DNA of 64,000 nucleotides. Source: Thalassospira lucentensis. Lineage in GTDB: Bacteria > Pseudomonadota > Alphaproteobacteria > Rhodospirillales > Thalassospiraceae. Numbering within the stretch: the stretch's first letter is position 1; every line of letters starts with the position of its first letter. The notes below the pieces were generated by a model that was given only the letters and a program-made list of their open reading frames with translations, was not told the DNA's origin and made no database searches. The DNA lies in assembly GCF_001613805.1 (NCBI RefSeq), contig NZ_LPVY01000003.1, positions 186,001 through 250,000 of the forward strand, read 5' to 3'. Positions 36,024 to 45,129 of this stretch are shown here, one piece after another. Both the position numbers and the translations under genes were made by a program.

Positions 36024-36902
36024 CTAATAGTGCACTTTGCGTTCGATAAAGCGGAACTGGAACACGGTAAGCACACTTACCATAATCATCAGCAATACCG
36101 ATTGCGCCGAACTGCCGCCCATATCCGCGCCAAGGAACCCGTCAACATATACCTTGTAAACAAGGGTCGCGGTTGAACCGCCGGGCGATCCTTTGGTCGA
36201 AACGTCAATGATCCCGAATGTCTCGAAGAACGCGTAAGTCAGATTAATGACCATAAGGAAGAAAGTCGTCGGCGCCAGAAGCGGAAATGTAATTGTCCAG
36301 AAACGGCGTTCGGCACTTTTACAATCCAGTGTCGCCGCTTCGGTTACCGATTTCGGAATCCCCTGCAAGCCCGAAAGGAAGAAGATGAAATTTACACTGA
36401 CCTGTTTCCAGACGGCAATCAGCGTCACGACAAAGGCGGCATCGCCAGCATTCTGGATGTGGTTGAATTCGAAACCGAAACTGTTGAACAGCTTGTAAAG
36501 GTCGCCCATCAGCGGATTGAACAACATATTACCCAGCAAGCCGGCCACAGGCGGCGCAACGGCGTACCCCCACATCAAAAGCGTCTTGTATGACTTGGCT
36601 CCGCGAATAACTTCATCGGCGCGAACCGCCAGAAACAGCGAAATCGCAATGGAAATAAAGGCCACAAGGAAGGAAAAGACTGCGGTGAATATCGCAGACT
36701 GAAGCCAAGCCCCACTGGCAAGTACATCTTCGAAATTTCGGAACCATACAAACTGGGAAGACAGACCGAATGCATCTTCAAGCAGAAAAGACTGATAAAC
36801 GGCCTGGGCCGCGGGCCACAGGAAAAATATCGCAATAATCAGAATTTGTGGTGCGATAAAAAAATAAGGAACCGGGCTATGCCCGAATTGTACGCGTTTC
36901 AT
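36024..36902 (-). CDS. ugpA: Glycerol-3-phosphate-type ABC permease (UgpA)
   Basis: A 292-residue permease, about six membrane helices, starting with a basic tip and the helix VPYFFIAPQILIIAIFFLWP. The EAA loop is GIPKSVTEAATLDCKSAERR near 190-210. MINLTYAFFETFGIIDVSTKGSPGGST near the C-terminus, best seen as LTYAFFETFGIIDV, is characteristic of UgpA. A strong hairpin with a T-run sits between ugpB and this gene. Confidence 0.92.
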   Translation of the reverse strand: MKRVQFGHSPVPYFFIAPQILIIAIFFLWPAAQAVYQSFLLEDAFGLSSQFVWFRNFEDVLASGAWLQSAIFTAVFSFLVAFISIAISLFLAVRADEVIRGAKSYKTLLMWGYAVAPPVAGLLGNMLFNPLMGDLYKLFNSFGFEFNHIQNAGDAAFVVTLIAVWKQVSVNFIFFLSGLQGIPKSVTEAATLDCKSAERRFWTITFPLLAPTTFFLMVINLTYAFFETFGIIDVSTKGSPGGSTATLVYKVYVDGFLGADMGGSSAQSVLLMIMVSVLTVFQFRFIERKVHY

Positions 36903-36936
36903 TGCTGACGCAACCCCAAGACTGGTCCAGGAATCG

Positions 36937-36968
36937 AAAAACAGGGCGGCTGTTTAAAGCCGCCCTGT
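36937..36968 (-). terminator. Strong hairpin with T-run between ugpB and ugpA
   Basis: On the minus strand ACAGGGCGGCT-TTAAAC-AGCCGCCCTGT is a perfect 11-bp stem followed by TTTTC, 14 bases after the ugpB stop. It has the form of an intrinsic terminator inside an operon, so partial read-through is likely. Confidence 0.85.
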
Positions 36969-36982
36969 CAGCGAGATACTGA

Positions 36983-38281
36983 TTAGTTCGAATAGGTGTC
37001 GTTGAAGCGTTTCAGCAACGCATTGCCTTCTTCCTCAATCGCGGCAAAGGCCTGATCAATGGTTGCTTCACCATTCATCATCTTGTCGACTTCGCGATAG
37101 ATGACCTCACGGATCTGGACATAGAAACCAAGACGGTAACCCTTTGTCCACTCGCCACCTTCTTCAGACAGCTGCTGGATGCCCACTTCAGCGTCCGGGC
37201 TTTCCTTGTAATAGCCATCTTTCTTAGCCAGTTCGTAAGCAGCGGTCGTGATAGGAACGTAGCCGGTTTCCTTGTGCCAGTAATACTGGGTTTCCGGCTT
37301 TGTCAGGAATTCGAAGAACTTGGCAACGCCTTTATATTCTTCATCCGAGTGACCGGAAAAAGCGAACAGCGACCCACCACCGATAAAGGTGGATTTTGGC
37401 GCATCACCAACGCCTTCCCAATATGGGAGGGTCGAGGTACCGAATTCAAACTGTGCAGATTTTTGCAAACCACCGAACGAGCCGGACGAACCGATCCACA
37501 TTGCGGCTTTCTGCTGCAGGAAGGCATCCTGGTTTGCCCCCCATGCACGGCCATAATAGCCAAAGTAACCGGCATCTTTCCACTCTTTGACGTGCTGCCA
37601 GTGATCTTTCAGCGCATCGTTGTTATAGAGCAGCTTCACATCGGTGCTGTCGTAACCGTTATTAGCAGTTGCCATCTGCAGGTTATGACGGGACATGAAG
37701 TTCTCGAAGAAAATCCAAGGGCTGTGCGATTCAGCAAGACCTTCATAGCCTGCTTCTTTCAACTTTGGCGCTACCTCTTCGAATTCCTGCCAGGTTTTCG
37801 GAACTTCGACACCGGCTTTGGCAAGTGCATCCTTGTTGAAATACAAAAGCGGGGTCGAACTGTTGAACGGCATGCCGATCATCTTGTCGTTCGAGTCAGC
37901 ATAGAAATAGCGGACACCCGGGATATAATCATTGATGTCGAAGCCAACACCATATTTCTGCAGCAAATCGGCAACCGGATAGGTCGCACCCTTTGCGTTA
38001 ATGATGGTTGCAGCACCGGCATCAAAAATCTGGATGATATGCGGCTGGTTTTTCGCGCGGAACGCCGCGATACCGGCAGTCATCGTATCTTCGTAGCCAC
38101 CTTTATTGATGGCAACAACCTTGTACTCGTCCTGGCTGGCATTGAAGTCGGCTGCAATCTGGTCAACGACACCCCCAAGTGCGCCATCCATTGCGTGCCA
38201 CCATGTGATTTCGGTTGCGGCATTGGCGGTGCTGCCAAGGGCAAACACTGCTGCTGCAGCCATCAGGGTTTTGCGAAACAT
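36983..38281 (-). CDS. ugpB: Periplasmic sn-glycerol-3-phosphate-type binding protein (UgpB)
   Basis: A 432-residue family 1 solute-binding protein with a signal peptide to about residue 21 (ALGSTANAATEITWWHAM). The UgpB signature features are EITWWHAMDGALGGVVDQI at the mature start, NQPHIIQIFDAGAATIINAK near 80, and PFNSSTPLLYFNKDALAKAG near 125, plus WIGSSGSFGG. Substrate is probably glycerol-3-phosphate or its diesters, by family. GGGAG lies ten bases before ATG 38281. About 200 bases upstream is a perfect ATGTTCAT-ATGAACAT palindrome resembling a GlpR operator. Confidence 0.93.
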   Translation of the reverse strand: MFRKTLMAAAAVFALGSTANAATEITWWHAMDGALGGVVDQIAADFNASQDEYKVVAINKGGYEDTMTAGIAAFRAKNQPHIIQIFDAGAATIINAKGATYPVADLLQKYGVGFDINDYIPGVRYFYADSNDKMIGMPFNSSTPLLYFNKDALAKAGVEVPKTWQEFEEVAPKLKEAGYEGLAESHSPWIFFENFMSRHNLQMATANNGYDSTDVKLLYNNDALKDHWQHVKEWKDAGYFGYYGRAWGANQDAFLQQKAAMWIGSSGSFGGLQKSAQFEFGTSTLPYWEGVGDAPKSTFIGGGSLFAFSGHSDEEYKGVAKFFEFLTKPETQYYWHKETGYVPITTAAYELAKKDGYYKESPDAEVGIQQLSEEGGEWTKGYRLGFYVQIREVIYREVDKMMNGEATIDQAFAAIEEEGNALLKRFNDTYSN

Positions 38282-38650
38282 GATCTTCTATCTCCCAAAT
38301 AAAAACTTGTCCGCACCAAAGCCGCCTGTTGTCCGGCTTGATACAACGCATTTGTTTTCATTCGAGGGGGACGTTTCCTCAAGTGACAGTTTTCGGAAAT
38401 TTACTTTTGATGCGCGAAATGACCGATAAAACTGCCGTTTTTTAGTTTTTAGTGTGCATTCGACCCCTTCAAATGTTCATATGAACATCTCATAAATCGA
38501 ACATCTTGCAAAGGTTTTCAATTATTGAAACCGACCTTGATTCTCGCTGATTCCATTCATTCGATGCTTTTCAAGCATTTCAGCCGTTTTCATAATTATT
38601 TCGATGTCGTGCATCTGTAATATTCTGGTGCAGAGATTTGGCTTTGATGT
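38282..38650. other. Intergenic region upstream of ugpB
   Basis: About 370 bases without a gene, AT-rich. It contains the 16-bp palindrome at 38473, an isolated TCGAACAT half-site at 38497, and three copies of CATTCGA (near 38360, 38456 and 38566). The ugpB promoter is presumably here but no confident -35/-10 pair was found. Confidence 0.5.
38473..38488. promoter_or_regulatory. Perfect palindrome, GlpR-like candidate operator of ugp
   Basis: ATGTTCAT-ATGAACAT, a perfect 16-bp palindrome. The inverted TGTTC/GAACA arms resemble GlpR (DeoR family) operators, which would suit a glycerol-3-phosphate transport operon. A looser copy TGTTC-ATTCGC-GAACA is at 38684-38699. Similarity judged from memory of the consensus. 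Confidence 0.45.
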
Positions 38651-38680
38651 GCAAAACGGGCAGCCTTTCGACTGCCCGTT
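38651..38680 (-). terminator. Terminator of the pot operon
   Basis: On the minus strand AACGGGCAG-TCGAAAGG-CTGCCCGTT is followed by TTGC, a 9-bp stem about 47 bases after the potI-type stop. Confidence 0.8.
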
Positions 38681-38726
38681 CAATGTTCATTCGCGAACAC
38701 GGCTTCATGCTGTCGACTTGCCCGGC

Positions 38727-39587
38727 TTACGAGGTATTCTTGTCTCGCTGAACAAAGACTGAAAGCAATGCCAAACCGCCGGAAACAATCATCAGCAACA
38801 GCGAAAGCGCATTCAGTACTGGCGTTGATCCCTGTTTGAGCCGGTCAAACATGGCAATGGTCAAAGGTGCATCCGAGCCGACAAGCATCAATGTTGTATT
38901 GAAATTTTCAAACGACATCAGGAATGCAACGATCCCTGCCCCGACCAAAGCCGGTTTCAGGAATGGAATGGTAATCGTCCAAAGCGCAGCCTGCCGTGTT
39001 GCCCCCAGATTGAGGGCGGCTTCTTCCAGGCTGATATCAAATTTCCGAAGACGTGCGGATATCACCAGTGTGGTTATCGTGGTGATGAAAGCAAATTGGC
39101 CAATAATCACCAGAAACAATCCCGGGCGCAGGAAATCAAGATCCCACCCAATCGTTTCTTCAACACCATTTGCAATGGCATTGGAAAAAACGAGGATGGA
39201 TATGCCCAGAATGACCCCCGGAATAACCAGTGGCGACAATGCAACGACATAAAGAAGGTTTTTACCGGGAAACTGAGCACGCTCAAACAGGAACGCATTA
39301 CAGGTTCCGACCGTAACCGAAAGCAATGTCACACAAAGTGCGACAAACGCGGAAACCCCGACGCTTTCAAGCAGTTTGCTATCATTGAAAATGCCTATAT
39401 ATGGCCCCTCGCTGCCAAAGAACCATTTTAGCGTGGCACCTTCCCACGGCATGGATGGAAACAGGCTGTCGTTAAAGGCAAACACGCCGACAACAATCAG
39501 CGGCGCACTGAGATAGATGAAAAACAGTGCGATATACCCGGTATAGATGCCCTTGTAGAAACGTGGCTGGGGAATACTTGGAATCAT
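38727..39587 (-). CDS. potI: Polyamine ABC transporter permease (PotI/PotC type)
   Basis: A 286-residue permease with about six transmembrane helices. The EAA loop is near residues 175-195 (ISLEEAALNLGATRQAALWT). FERAQFPGKNLLYVVALSPL and LMSFENFNTTLMLVGSDAPL are typical of the PotC/PotI branch. It is last of a potF-potG-potH-potI ordered operon and is followed by a terminator. Substrate, putrescine or spermidine, is inferred from the family. Confidence 0.9.
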   Translation of the reverse strand: MIPSIPQPRFYKGIYTGYIALFFIYLSAPLIVVGVFAFNDSLFPSMPWEGATLKWFFGSEGPYIGIFNDSKLLESVGVSAFVALCVTLLSVTVGTCNAFLFERAQFPGKNLLYVVALSPLVIPGVILGISILVFSNAIANGVEETIGWDLDFLRPGLFLVIIGQFAFITTITTLVISARLRKFDISLEEAALNLGATRQAALWTITIPFLKPALVGAGIVAFLMSFENFNTTLMLVGSDAPLTIAMFDRLKQGSTPVLNALSLLLMIVSGGLALLSVFVQRDKNTS

Positions 39588-39599
39588 GATAACGCCTCC

Positions 39600-40481
39600 T
39601 CAGCTCACGGTTTCTGAAAGCGTCTGGCGGCTAAGTTTCAGGCCGATCCAGACAATCAGGGATGAGAGAACCAGCAACAGGAACCCGAATGCCGATCCGG
39701 ATTCCCAGTTAAACCGGGTGATGAACTGGGTATAAATCTGTTCCGTGAACCAAAGGCTATCTTTGCCGCCCAAAAGGTTGGGCGTCAGGTAGTTACCAAG
39801 TGTCAGCATGAAAACAACTATGCAACCGGACGCAATACCGGGCATGGCATGCGGAATGACAATATCGCGGGTTACGGTAAAGGCATTGCCGCCAAGGTCG
39901 TATCCGGCTTCGATCAGGCTGTCGTCAAGGCTATCAAGTACCGACACCAGCGGCACAACCATGAACAGCATTGATGTATAAACAAGCCCCACCATGATGG
40001 TCGCATCATTGTAAAGCATCTCGACCGGGCCATCCACGATCCCGGTCCATTGCAGGAAATTGCTGATCACGCCGCTTTCGCGTAGGAGGATCATCCAACC
40101 AAAGGTACGCACCAGCTCCGATACCCAGAACGGGATCAGGCATAGAAGGAACAAAACATTCTTGCCTTTGCCCCGCATGACCTTGGCAATGTAATAAGAA
40201 ACCGGAAAACCGATGATCAGGGTCAGTGCTGTCGCCATAAGCGACATCACCGCGGTACGGACATAGGTATTCCAGTAAAGCGGTTCGACGAAAAACTCGA
40301 TATAGTTGATCAGGCTAAATTCGTACTTGCCGTATGAAATCCGTTCACGCAACGACACCAGAAGCAGATCCACATGCGGCAGGATCACAAGCAGGAACAG
40401 CCAAAGCAGCAAGGGCATGGCAAGCAGCAAGGCACCAAATCGCATCGCCCCTGCCTTGCCGGTTGACGCGGAGGTAGTCAT
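39600..40481 (-). CDS. potH: Polyamine ABC transporter permease (PotH/PotB type)
   Basis: A 293-residue permease beginning with a membrane helix (LLLAMPLLLWLFLLVILPHV). Conserved PotB/PotH features are SYYIAKVMRGKGKNVLFLLC near 95, LIPFWVSELVRTFGWMILLR near 115 and the EAA-type loop DSLIEAGYDLGGNAFTVTRD near 190. Its ATG at 40481 overlaps the potG stop by four bases (ATGA), a sign of coupled translation. Confidence 0.92.
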   Translation of the reverse strand: MTTSASTGKAGAMRFGALLLAMPLLLWLFLLVILPHVDLLLVSLRERISYGKYEFSLINYIEFFVEPLYWNTYVRTAVMSLMATALTLIIGFPVSYYIAKVMRGKGKNVLFLLCLIPFWVSELVRTFGWMILLRESGVISNFLQWTGIVDGPVEMLYNDATIMVGLVYTSMLFMVVPLVSVLDSLDDSLIEAGYDLGGNAFTVTRDIVIPHAMPGIASGCIVVFMLTLGNYLTPNLLGGKDSLWFTEQIYTQFITRFNWESGSAFGFLLLVLSSLIVWIGLKLSRQTLSETVS

Positions 40482-41590
40482 GCTGCGGTCCCCAGTTTTT
40501 CAGGCGCGGCAAAACAGCGTGTTTGTTCCGCAGCCCACGTCAGATTGACAGTATCACCCGCTTTCAGATTGGCGAATGCGCCTGTTTGCGGCAAGGCCAC
40601 CGTCATTTCGTGCCCGGTTGCGCTATCGCGAACCTGCACACTGCTGGCGGCACCGTTAAACAGAACATTCTCAACCTTTGCTCCGATGGCATTATCGGTT
40701 TTGCCCTGCCCGTCAATTGCAATGGCCTCGGGACGAACAAATACATCAACCGTTTGGCCCTCGCTCAGTTCCGGATGAACCGTGCAGGATGCGACAACAG
40801 AACCACCGGTCGGCAGATTGATCATAATCTGATCGTCTTGTGTCGTGCCGACCGTTCCCTTCCAACGATTGCTTTCGCCAACAAAGCCGGCGACAAAAGC
40901 CGTCTGCGGATTGTAATAAAGGTCCTGCGGTGCGCCGACCTGCTCAAATCGGCCGGCATTCATGACCGCCACCTGATCGGACATCACCAATGCTTCGGAC
41001 TGATCATGCGTGATGTAAACGAATGTTGTGCCAATCTCGTGCTGCAATTGCTTGAGTTCGACCTTCATATGCTCTCGTAATTTAAGGTCCAGAGCACCGA
41101 GTGGCTCGTCAAGAAGCAGCACCGCCGGTTCCAGAACAAGACAGCGTGCGATCGCAATACGCTGTTTCTGGCCGCCTGAAAGTTGGCTGATCTGTTTGGG
41201 ACCTGAGTCCGGCAGTCCGACACGTGCCAGCGTATCATTGACCTTCTTCTCGATTGTCGACCGGTCAACACCGCGACGTTTCAAGCCATATGCCACGTTT
41301 TCCGCAACATTCATCATCGGAAAAAGTGCCAAATGCTGGAAAACCATATTCACAGGCCGACGGTTTGGCGAGACACCCAGCACCGATGAACCATTAATCA
41401 GAATGTCACCGGATGTAGGTGCCTGAAAACCGGCCAGCATGCGCAATAGCGTTGTTTTACCGCAACCGCTGGGACCCAGAATGGAAAAGAAAGACCCTTT
41501 GGGGATCGCGAGTGAAATGGAATCTACCGCGGTAAAAGCATCAAATTTTTTGACCACGTCGCGACATTCAAGGTCGAATTGATCTGCCAT
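40478..41590 (-). CDS. potG: Polyamine ABC transporter ATP-binding protein (PotG/PotA type)
   Basis: ATPase of the polyamine importer, about 370 residues. Walker A GPSGCGKTT, signature QLSGGQKQRIAIARCLV, Walker B VLLLDEPLGALDLKLREHM, and a C-terminal TOBE domain (about 280-360). I prefer ATG 41590 (MADQFDLECRDVVKKFDAF), which has AGG upstream; the frame is open 16 codons further to 41638. A terminator-like hairpin separates it from the binding-protein gene. Confidence 0.92.
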   Translation of the reverse strand: MADQFDLECRDVVKKFDAFTAVDSISLAIPKGSFFSILGPSGCGKTTLLRMLAGFQAPTSGDILINGSSVLGVSPNRRPVNMVFQHLALFPMMNVAENVAYGLKRRGVDRSTIEKKVNDTLARVGLPDSGPKQISQLSGGQKQRIAIARCLVLEPAVLLLDEPLGALDLKLREHMKVELKQLQHEIGTTFVYITHDQSEALVMSDQVAVMNAGRFEQVGAPQDLYYNPQTAFVAGFVGESNRWKGTVGTTQDDQIMINLPTGGSVVASCTVHPELSEGQTVDVFVRPEAIAIDGQGKTDNAIGAKVENVLFNGAASSVQVRDSATGHEMTVALPQTGAFANLKAGDTVNLTWAAEQTRCFAAPEKLGTAA

Positions 41591-41648
41591 GGGAGCCTGC
41601 ATGAAATGAATTGCCGATGTCCGCCTGAAACCGGTCATCGCAGAAAGG

Positions 41649-41687
41649 AAAAAAATGCAATGTCCCCGGCATCTTCTGCCGGGGACA
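41649..41687 (-). terminator. Strong hairpin with T-run between the potF- and potG-type genes
   Basis: On the minus strand GTCCCCGGCA-GAAGA-TGCCGGGGAC is a perfect 10-bp stem, followed a few bases on by seven T. It lies about 40 bases after the binding-protein stop and would reduce transcription of the permease genes. Confidence 0.85.
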
Positions 41688-41724
41688 ATATCATCCGATC
41701 CAAACAGGACCAGAACATCTTGGC

Positions 41725-42813
41725 TTACGACTGTGCTGCTTTCACACGGTCAAGCGTTTTGCCTTCAAGGGTTTCCAAACCTGCAGGAACTGTCGGATAC
41801 CATTTAATGTTATCAAGAGCTTCGGCCGGGAAGCTGCTCTGGAACTGTGCCTTCAGCTTGTCATCGGCAAACTCGTCTGCACCTTTCGATGCGGTAAAGT
41901 TACCGGCACTTGCCGTAATTTTCGCAGCAATTTCAGGCTGCATAACGAAGTTGATCCACTTGTAAGCGGCATCTTCGTTTTCGGATTTGCGCGGCAGCAC
42001 GAAGGTATCGATCCAGCCCAGAGCACCAGATGCCGGGGCAACAAACGTGATATCGGCGTTGTCGTTATTGAGCTTCCAGCCACCGGTATCCCATGCCATT
42101 GCAGCAACCACTTCGCCCGAACGCACAAGGTTCAGAAGCGCATCGCCCCCTTCCCAGTAGGTTTTGACGTTCGGTTTGCATTCGACCAGTTTCTTTTCAA
42201 CAGCATCAAGAATTTCCTGATACTTCGCTTCGTCGCCATAAGCCGCGAACGGGTCCATCCCCATTGCAAAGGCAAATCCGATCAATGTCGGACGTTTCAG
42301 GCGATAGGAAACCTTGCCAGAAATGTCGGCATTGCAAAGATCGGTGTAATCCTTGACGTCACCAGCCTTGGAAGTGTCAACGATCAGGCCGCTGGTGCCC
42401 CAGACATGCGGAACACCATAAACCTCGCCCTCAAGCGTGGTGTTTTTCTTGGTTGCTTCAAGCATCGACGGAATGAATTTGGCGGCATCAATCTTGGAAA
42501 GGTCGATCGGCTTATAAATGCCGTATTCAAGCTGTGCACCTGAAATGCGATCCTGTGACGGCTGAGCGAGGTCAAAACCGCCGCCACCCGTTGCACGCAA
42601 CTTGGAAATCATGTCTTCGTTGTTCGAAAGCGTGACTTCAACGTCGATGCCCGTCTCTTTTTCAAACATCTCGACGACGTCATCCGGTGCATACCCACCC
42701 CAGGTCAGCAACCGAAGTTCTTCGGCCTGTGCGGTTTGGCCAAGCATCACCATTCCGGCAAGGGCGGTAAGCCCAAGCAGAGAACCGCGCAGTGCGCCAT
42801 GCTTTTTCGACAT
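41725..42813 (-). CDS. potF: Periplasmic polyamine-binding protein (PotF/PotD type)
   Basis: A 362-residue solute-binding protein with a signal peptide to about residue 30 (MLGQTAQAEELRLL). The mature start LRLLTWGGYAPDDVVEMFEK is the usual PotD/PotF beginning, followed by EVTLSNNEDMISKLRATGGG, and AMAWDTGGWKLNNDN near 235. I set the start at ATG 42813, with AGAGAGG seven bases upstream, rather than ten codons further up. The extracytoplasmic polyamine ligand is by family; a related GABA- or amino-acid-like ligand is possible. Two adjacent dyads lie about 120-150 bases upstream. Confidence 0.88.
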   Translation of the reverse strand: MSKKHGALRGSLLGLTALAGMVMLGQTAQAEELRLLTWGGYAPDDVVEMFEKETGIDVEVTLSNNEDMISKLRATGGGGFDLAQPSQDRISGAQLEYGIYKPIDLSKIDAAKFIPSMLEATKKNTTLEGEVYGVPHVWGTSGLIVDTSKAGDVKDYTDLCNADISGKVSYRLKRPTLIGFAFAMGMDPFAAYGDEAKYQEILDAVEKKLVECKPNVKTYWEGGDALLNLVRSGEVVAAMAWDTGGWKLNNDNADITFVAPASGALGWIDTFVLPRKSENEDAAYKWINFVMQPEIAAKITASAGNFTASKGADEFADDKLKAQFQSSFPAEALDNIKWYPTVPAGLETLEGKTLDRVKAAQS

Positions 42814-42930
42814 TATTTTACCTCTCTGTTGACGTGACGGCACTTCCCCTGTCCGGCGTCAATGTATTCTGTGACATTGCAAACGTTCCGGGACCGCACC
42901 AGTATCGCAAGAAACTTTGTTGAAACGAAA

Positions 42931-42961
42931 GCAAAATCGATCATTTTGCGTTCTTTTGAAC
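42931..42961. promoter_or_regulatory. Two adjacent dyads upstream of the potF-type gene
   Basis: GCAAAAT-CGATC-ATTTTGC (42931-42949) directly abuts GTTC-TTTT-GAAC (42950-42961). Their position, about 118-148 bases before the start codon, fits operators, but no promoter hexamers were firmly placed. Confidence 0.4.
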
Positions 42962-43061
42962 AATTCATTTCAATTCTCGCTGCGGAACCAGACTTTCCGC
43001 AAGTTAAACTTCTGCAACAATTTTTCCGGGTTTCAGCACCGAAAGGTATCTGTTTGCGAAT

Positions 43062-43092
43062 AAAAAAGGGGCCGCCAAACCGGCAGCCCCTT
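43062..43092 (-). terminator. Terminator of the murQ-sugar importer operon
   Basis: On the minus strand GGGGCTGCC-GGTTT-GGCGGCCCC (imperfect in the middle) is followed by TTTTTTATT, about 30 bases after the ATPase stop. Confidence 0.85.
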
Positions 43093-43119
43093 CATATCTA
43101 AACATCTGGAAGCTAAGCC

Positions 43120-44238
43120 CTATTCGTCGGCACTATATTCCGCTGGGCATTGAAGCTTGTCATAGGCCTTTCCGTTGGCATCAAACAGGTGAGAAGCCCC
43201 GGCTTCGGCTGCTGCACTGACAGTTTCGCCAATTTTAATACGGCTGTGGCCAGGCGCGCGAACTGTGAAGCGGTCCCCGTTCTCCAGCTTGAGGTACAGA
43301 TAGGTAGAGTCGCCGAGCTTCTCGACAACATCGACCTCGCCGGAAATCGACAAATCCCCCTGCTCACCCGGTGAAAGATGCTCCGGCCGGACTCCCAGTT
43401 CGACATCCTTGCCGACATCACCAGCAGGCACGTCAAACGGCAGAACAGCCTTGGCGCCTCCCGGCACGGTGACGGTTACCTTGCCCTGTTCGACGGCATC
43501 AATATGAACCGTTGTGAAATTCATCGCAGGCGATCCGATAAAACCGGCAACAAAGCGTGTTTGCGGATGATGATAAAGCTGCATCGGAGATCCGACCTGC
43601 TCGACATTGCCAGCATTCATCACAACAATCTTGTCGGCAAGCGTCATCGCTTCGACCTGATCATGCGTGACATAGACAATCGTCGACTTCAGTTCCTGAT
43701 GCAGCTTGGCAATCTCGATGCGGGTCTGCACACGCAATGCGGCATCAAGGTTCGATAGCGGTTCGTCAAACAGGAATACTTTCGGTTGGCGCACAATCGC
43801 GCGGCCAATCGCCACGCGCTGGCGCTGTCCACCCGACAATTCAGACGGACGGCGATCCAGAAGCTGGTCCAGTTGCAGAATGCGGGCGGCCTCGCGCACG
43901 CGCTGATCAATTGCGGCCTTGTTGTGATTGGCCAGTTTAAGGCCAAACGCCATGTTCTTGTAAACCGTCATATGCGGATAAAGCGCATAGGACTGGAACA
44001 CCATGGCAATCCCGCGGTCGCGCGGGCTTTTGGTATTCACGACGTCCCCACCGATCATCAGATCACCACCGGTGATGTCTTCCAGACCGGCGATGATGCG
44101 AAGCAACGTCGATTTTCCGCAGCCCGACGGCCCCACAAAGACAACAAACTCGCCGTCCTTAACATCCAGATCGATGCCATGCAGCACATCAACAGCGCCA
44201 TAGCTTTTTCGGATCTGGTCAAGTTTCAAATCAGCCAT
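43120..44238 (-). CDS. Sugar ABC transporter ATP-binding protein (MsmX/UgpC/MalK type)
   Basis: CUT1-family ATPase of 372 residues. Walker [10 protein letters not shown] at about 37-45, signature [16 protein letters not shown] near 135, Walker [17 protein letters not shown] near 156, and a TOBE/MalK-like regulatory domain at about 235-355 ([15 protein letters not shown]). GGAG is nine bases before ATG 44238. It is the last gene of the importer linked to murQ, so it probably powers amino-sugar uptake. Confidence 0.93.
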   Translation of the reverse strand: MADLKLDQIRKSYGAVDVLHGIDLDVKDGEFVVFVGPSGCGKSTLLRIIAGLEDITGGDLMIGGDVVNTKSPRDRGIAMVFQSYALYPHMTVYKNMAFGLKLANHNKAAIDQRVREAARILQLDQLLDRRPSELSGGQRQRVAIGRAIVRQPKVFLFDEPLSNLDAALRVQTRIEIAKLHQELKSTIVYVTHDQVEAMTLADKIVVMNAGNVEQVGSPMQLYHHPQTRFVAGFIGSPAMNFTTVHIDAVEQGKVTVTVPGGAKAVLPFDVPAGDVGKDVELGVRPEHLSPGEQGDLSISGEVDVVEKLGDSTYLYLKLENGDRFTVRAPGHSRIKIGETVSAAAEAGASHLFDANGKAYDKLQCPAEYSADE

Positions 44239-44265
44239 TTAGGTAAGCTCCTGTCACACCAATAC

Positions 44266-45114
44266 TCATTTCACCGCGCCAGATGTCAGGCCGCGAATGA
44301 GTTGTCGGGAGAAAATCAAATAAAGGATCAGGATCGGAATGATCGCGAGGCTCAGCGATGCCAGAACCGCATTCCAGTCGGTCACATACTGCCCAATGAA
44401 TTGTTGGATCCCCAGCGTGATGGTTTGCTTGCCATCACCCGGTGCCAGAATCAGCGGGAACCAAAGGTCATTCCAGATCGGGATCATGGTAAATACTGCG
44501 ACCGTTGCCACGGCCGGCCGGATCAGCGGCAGAATAACCGCAAAGAAAATCTTAAATTCACCAACCCCATCGCAACGGGCGGCTTCTTTCAAATCCTTGG
44601 GTATCTGGTGCATGAATTCGGTCAGGATAAAGATCGCCAACGGCAGTCCCTGCGCGACATAGACAAGGATAAGAGCAGTCAGCGTATTGATCAGGCCCAA
44701 TTCAACAATCAGGTTCAGGATCGAAACCGAGCCCAACCGGATCGGCACCATGATGCCAATCGCCAGATAAAGCGCAAGCCAGGTATTGCCGGGAAACTTG
44801 TATTCCGAAAGCGCCCAGGCAGCCATGGAAGCAAGCAGCAGAACAATAACGATGGTCACGACCGTGACGGTGAAGCTGTTAAAGAAAAACAGCTCGAAAT
44901 TCGATCTCGCCAGAACCTTGGTGAAGCCTTCAAGACTGAAGGTTTCAGCGTTCGGTAGGCTCATCGGGGCGCTGAAAATCCCTTTGCGGGATTTGAAGGC
45001 GTTGATGATCACAAGAAAGATCGGATACAGCGCCACCAGCGTGTAGGTCAGCAGGATCGCATGCACGATCACGGCACGCGACATGTCTTCACGACGGATA
45101 TTTTTAGTCATCAT
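44266..45114 (-). CDS. Sugar ABC transporter permease (CUT1, MalG/NgcG-like)
   Basis: A 282-residue permease with about six membrane helices. The EAA motif is near residues 185-205 (IPKDLKEAARCDGVGEFKIF). AWALSEYKFPGNTWLALYLA and the C-terminal FSRQLIRGLTSGAVK are typical of MalG-like second permeases. It pairs with the permease encoded immediately upstream (15-base gap). Confidence 0.92.
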   Translation of the reverse strand: MMTKNIRREDMSRAVIVHAILLTYTLVALYPIFLVIINAFKSRKGIFSAPMSLPNAETFSLEGFTKVLARSNFELFFFNSFTVTVVTIVIVLLLASMAAWALSEYKFPGNTWLALYLAIGIMVPIRLGSVSILNLIVELGLINTLTALILVYVAQGLPLAIFILTEFMHQIPKDLKEAARCDGVGEFKIFFAVILPLIRPAVATVAVFTMIPIWNDLWFPLILAPGDGKQTITLGIQQFIGQYVTDWNAVLASLSLAIIPILILYLIFSRQLIRGLTSGAVK

Positions 45115-45129
45115 GATCTTGCCGCCTCC

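Noticed and set aside
37274-38302. 342-codon plus-strand open frame opposite ugpB
   Set aside because: Antisense shadow of a well-recognised binding protein; Cys/Phe-rich without motifs.
43786-44958. 390-codon plus-strand open frame opposite the sugar importer ATPase and permease
   Set aside because: Rich in Gln, Arg and His as expected for the antisense of membrane and ATPase genes; the minus-strand genes are unambiguous.
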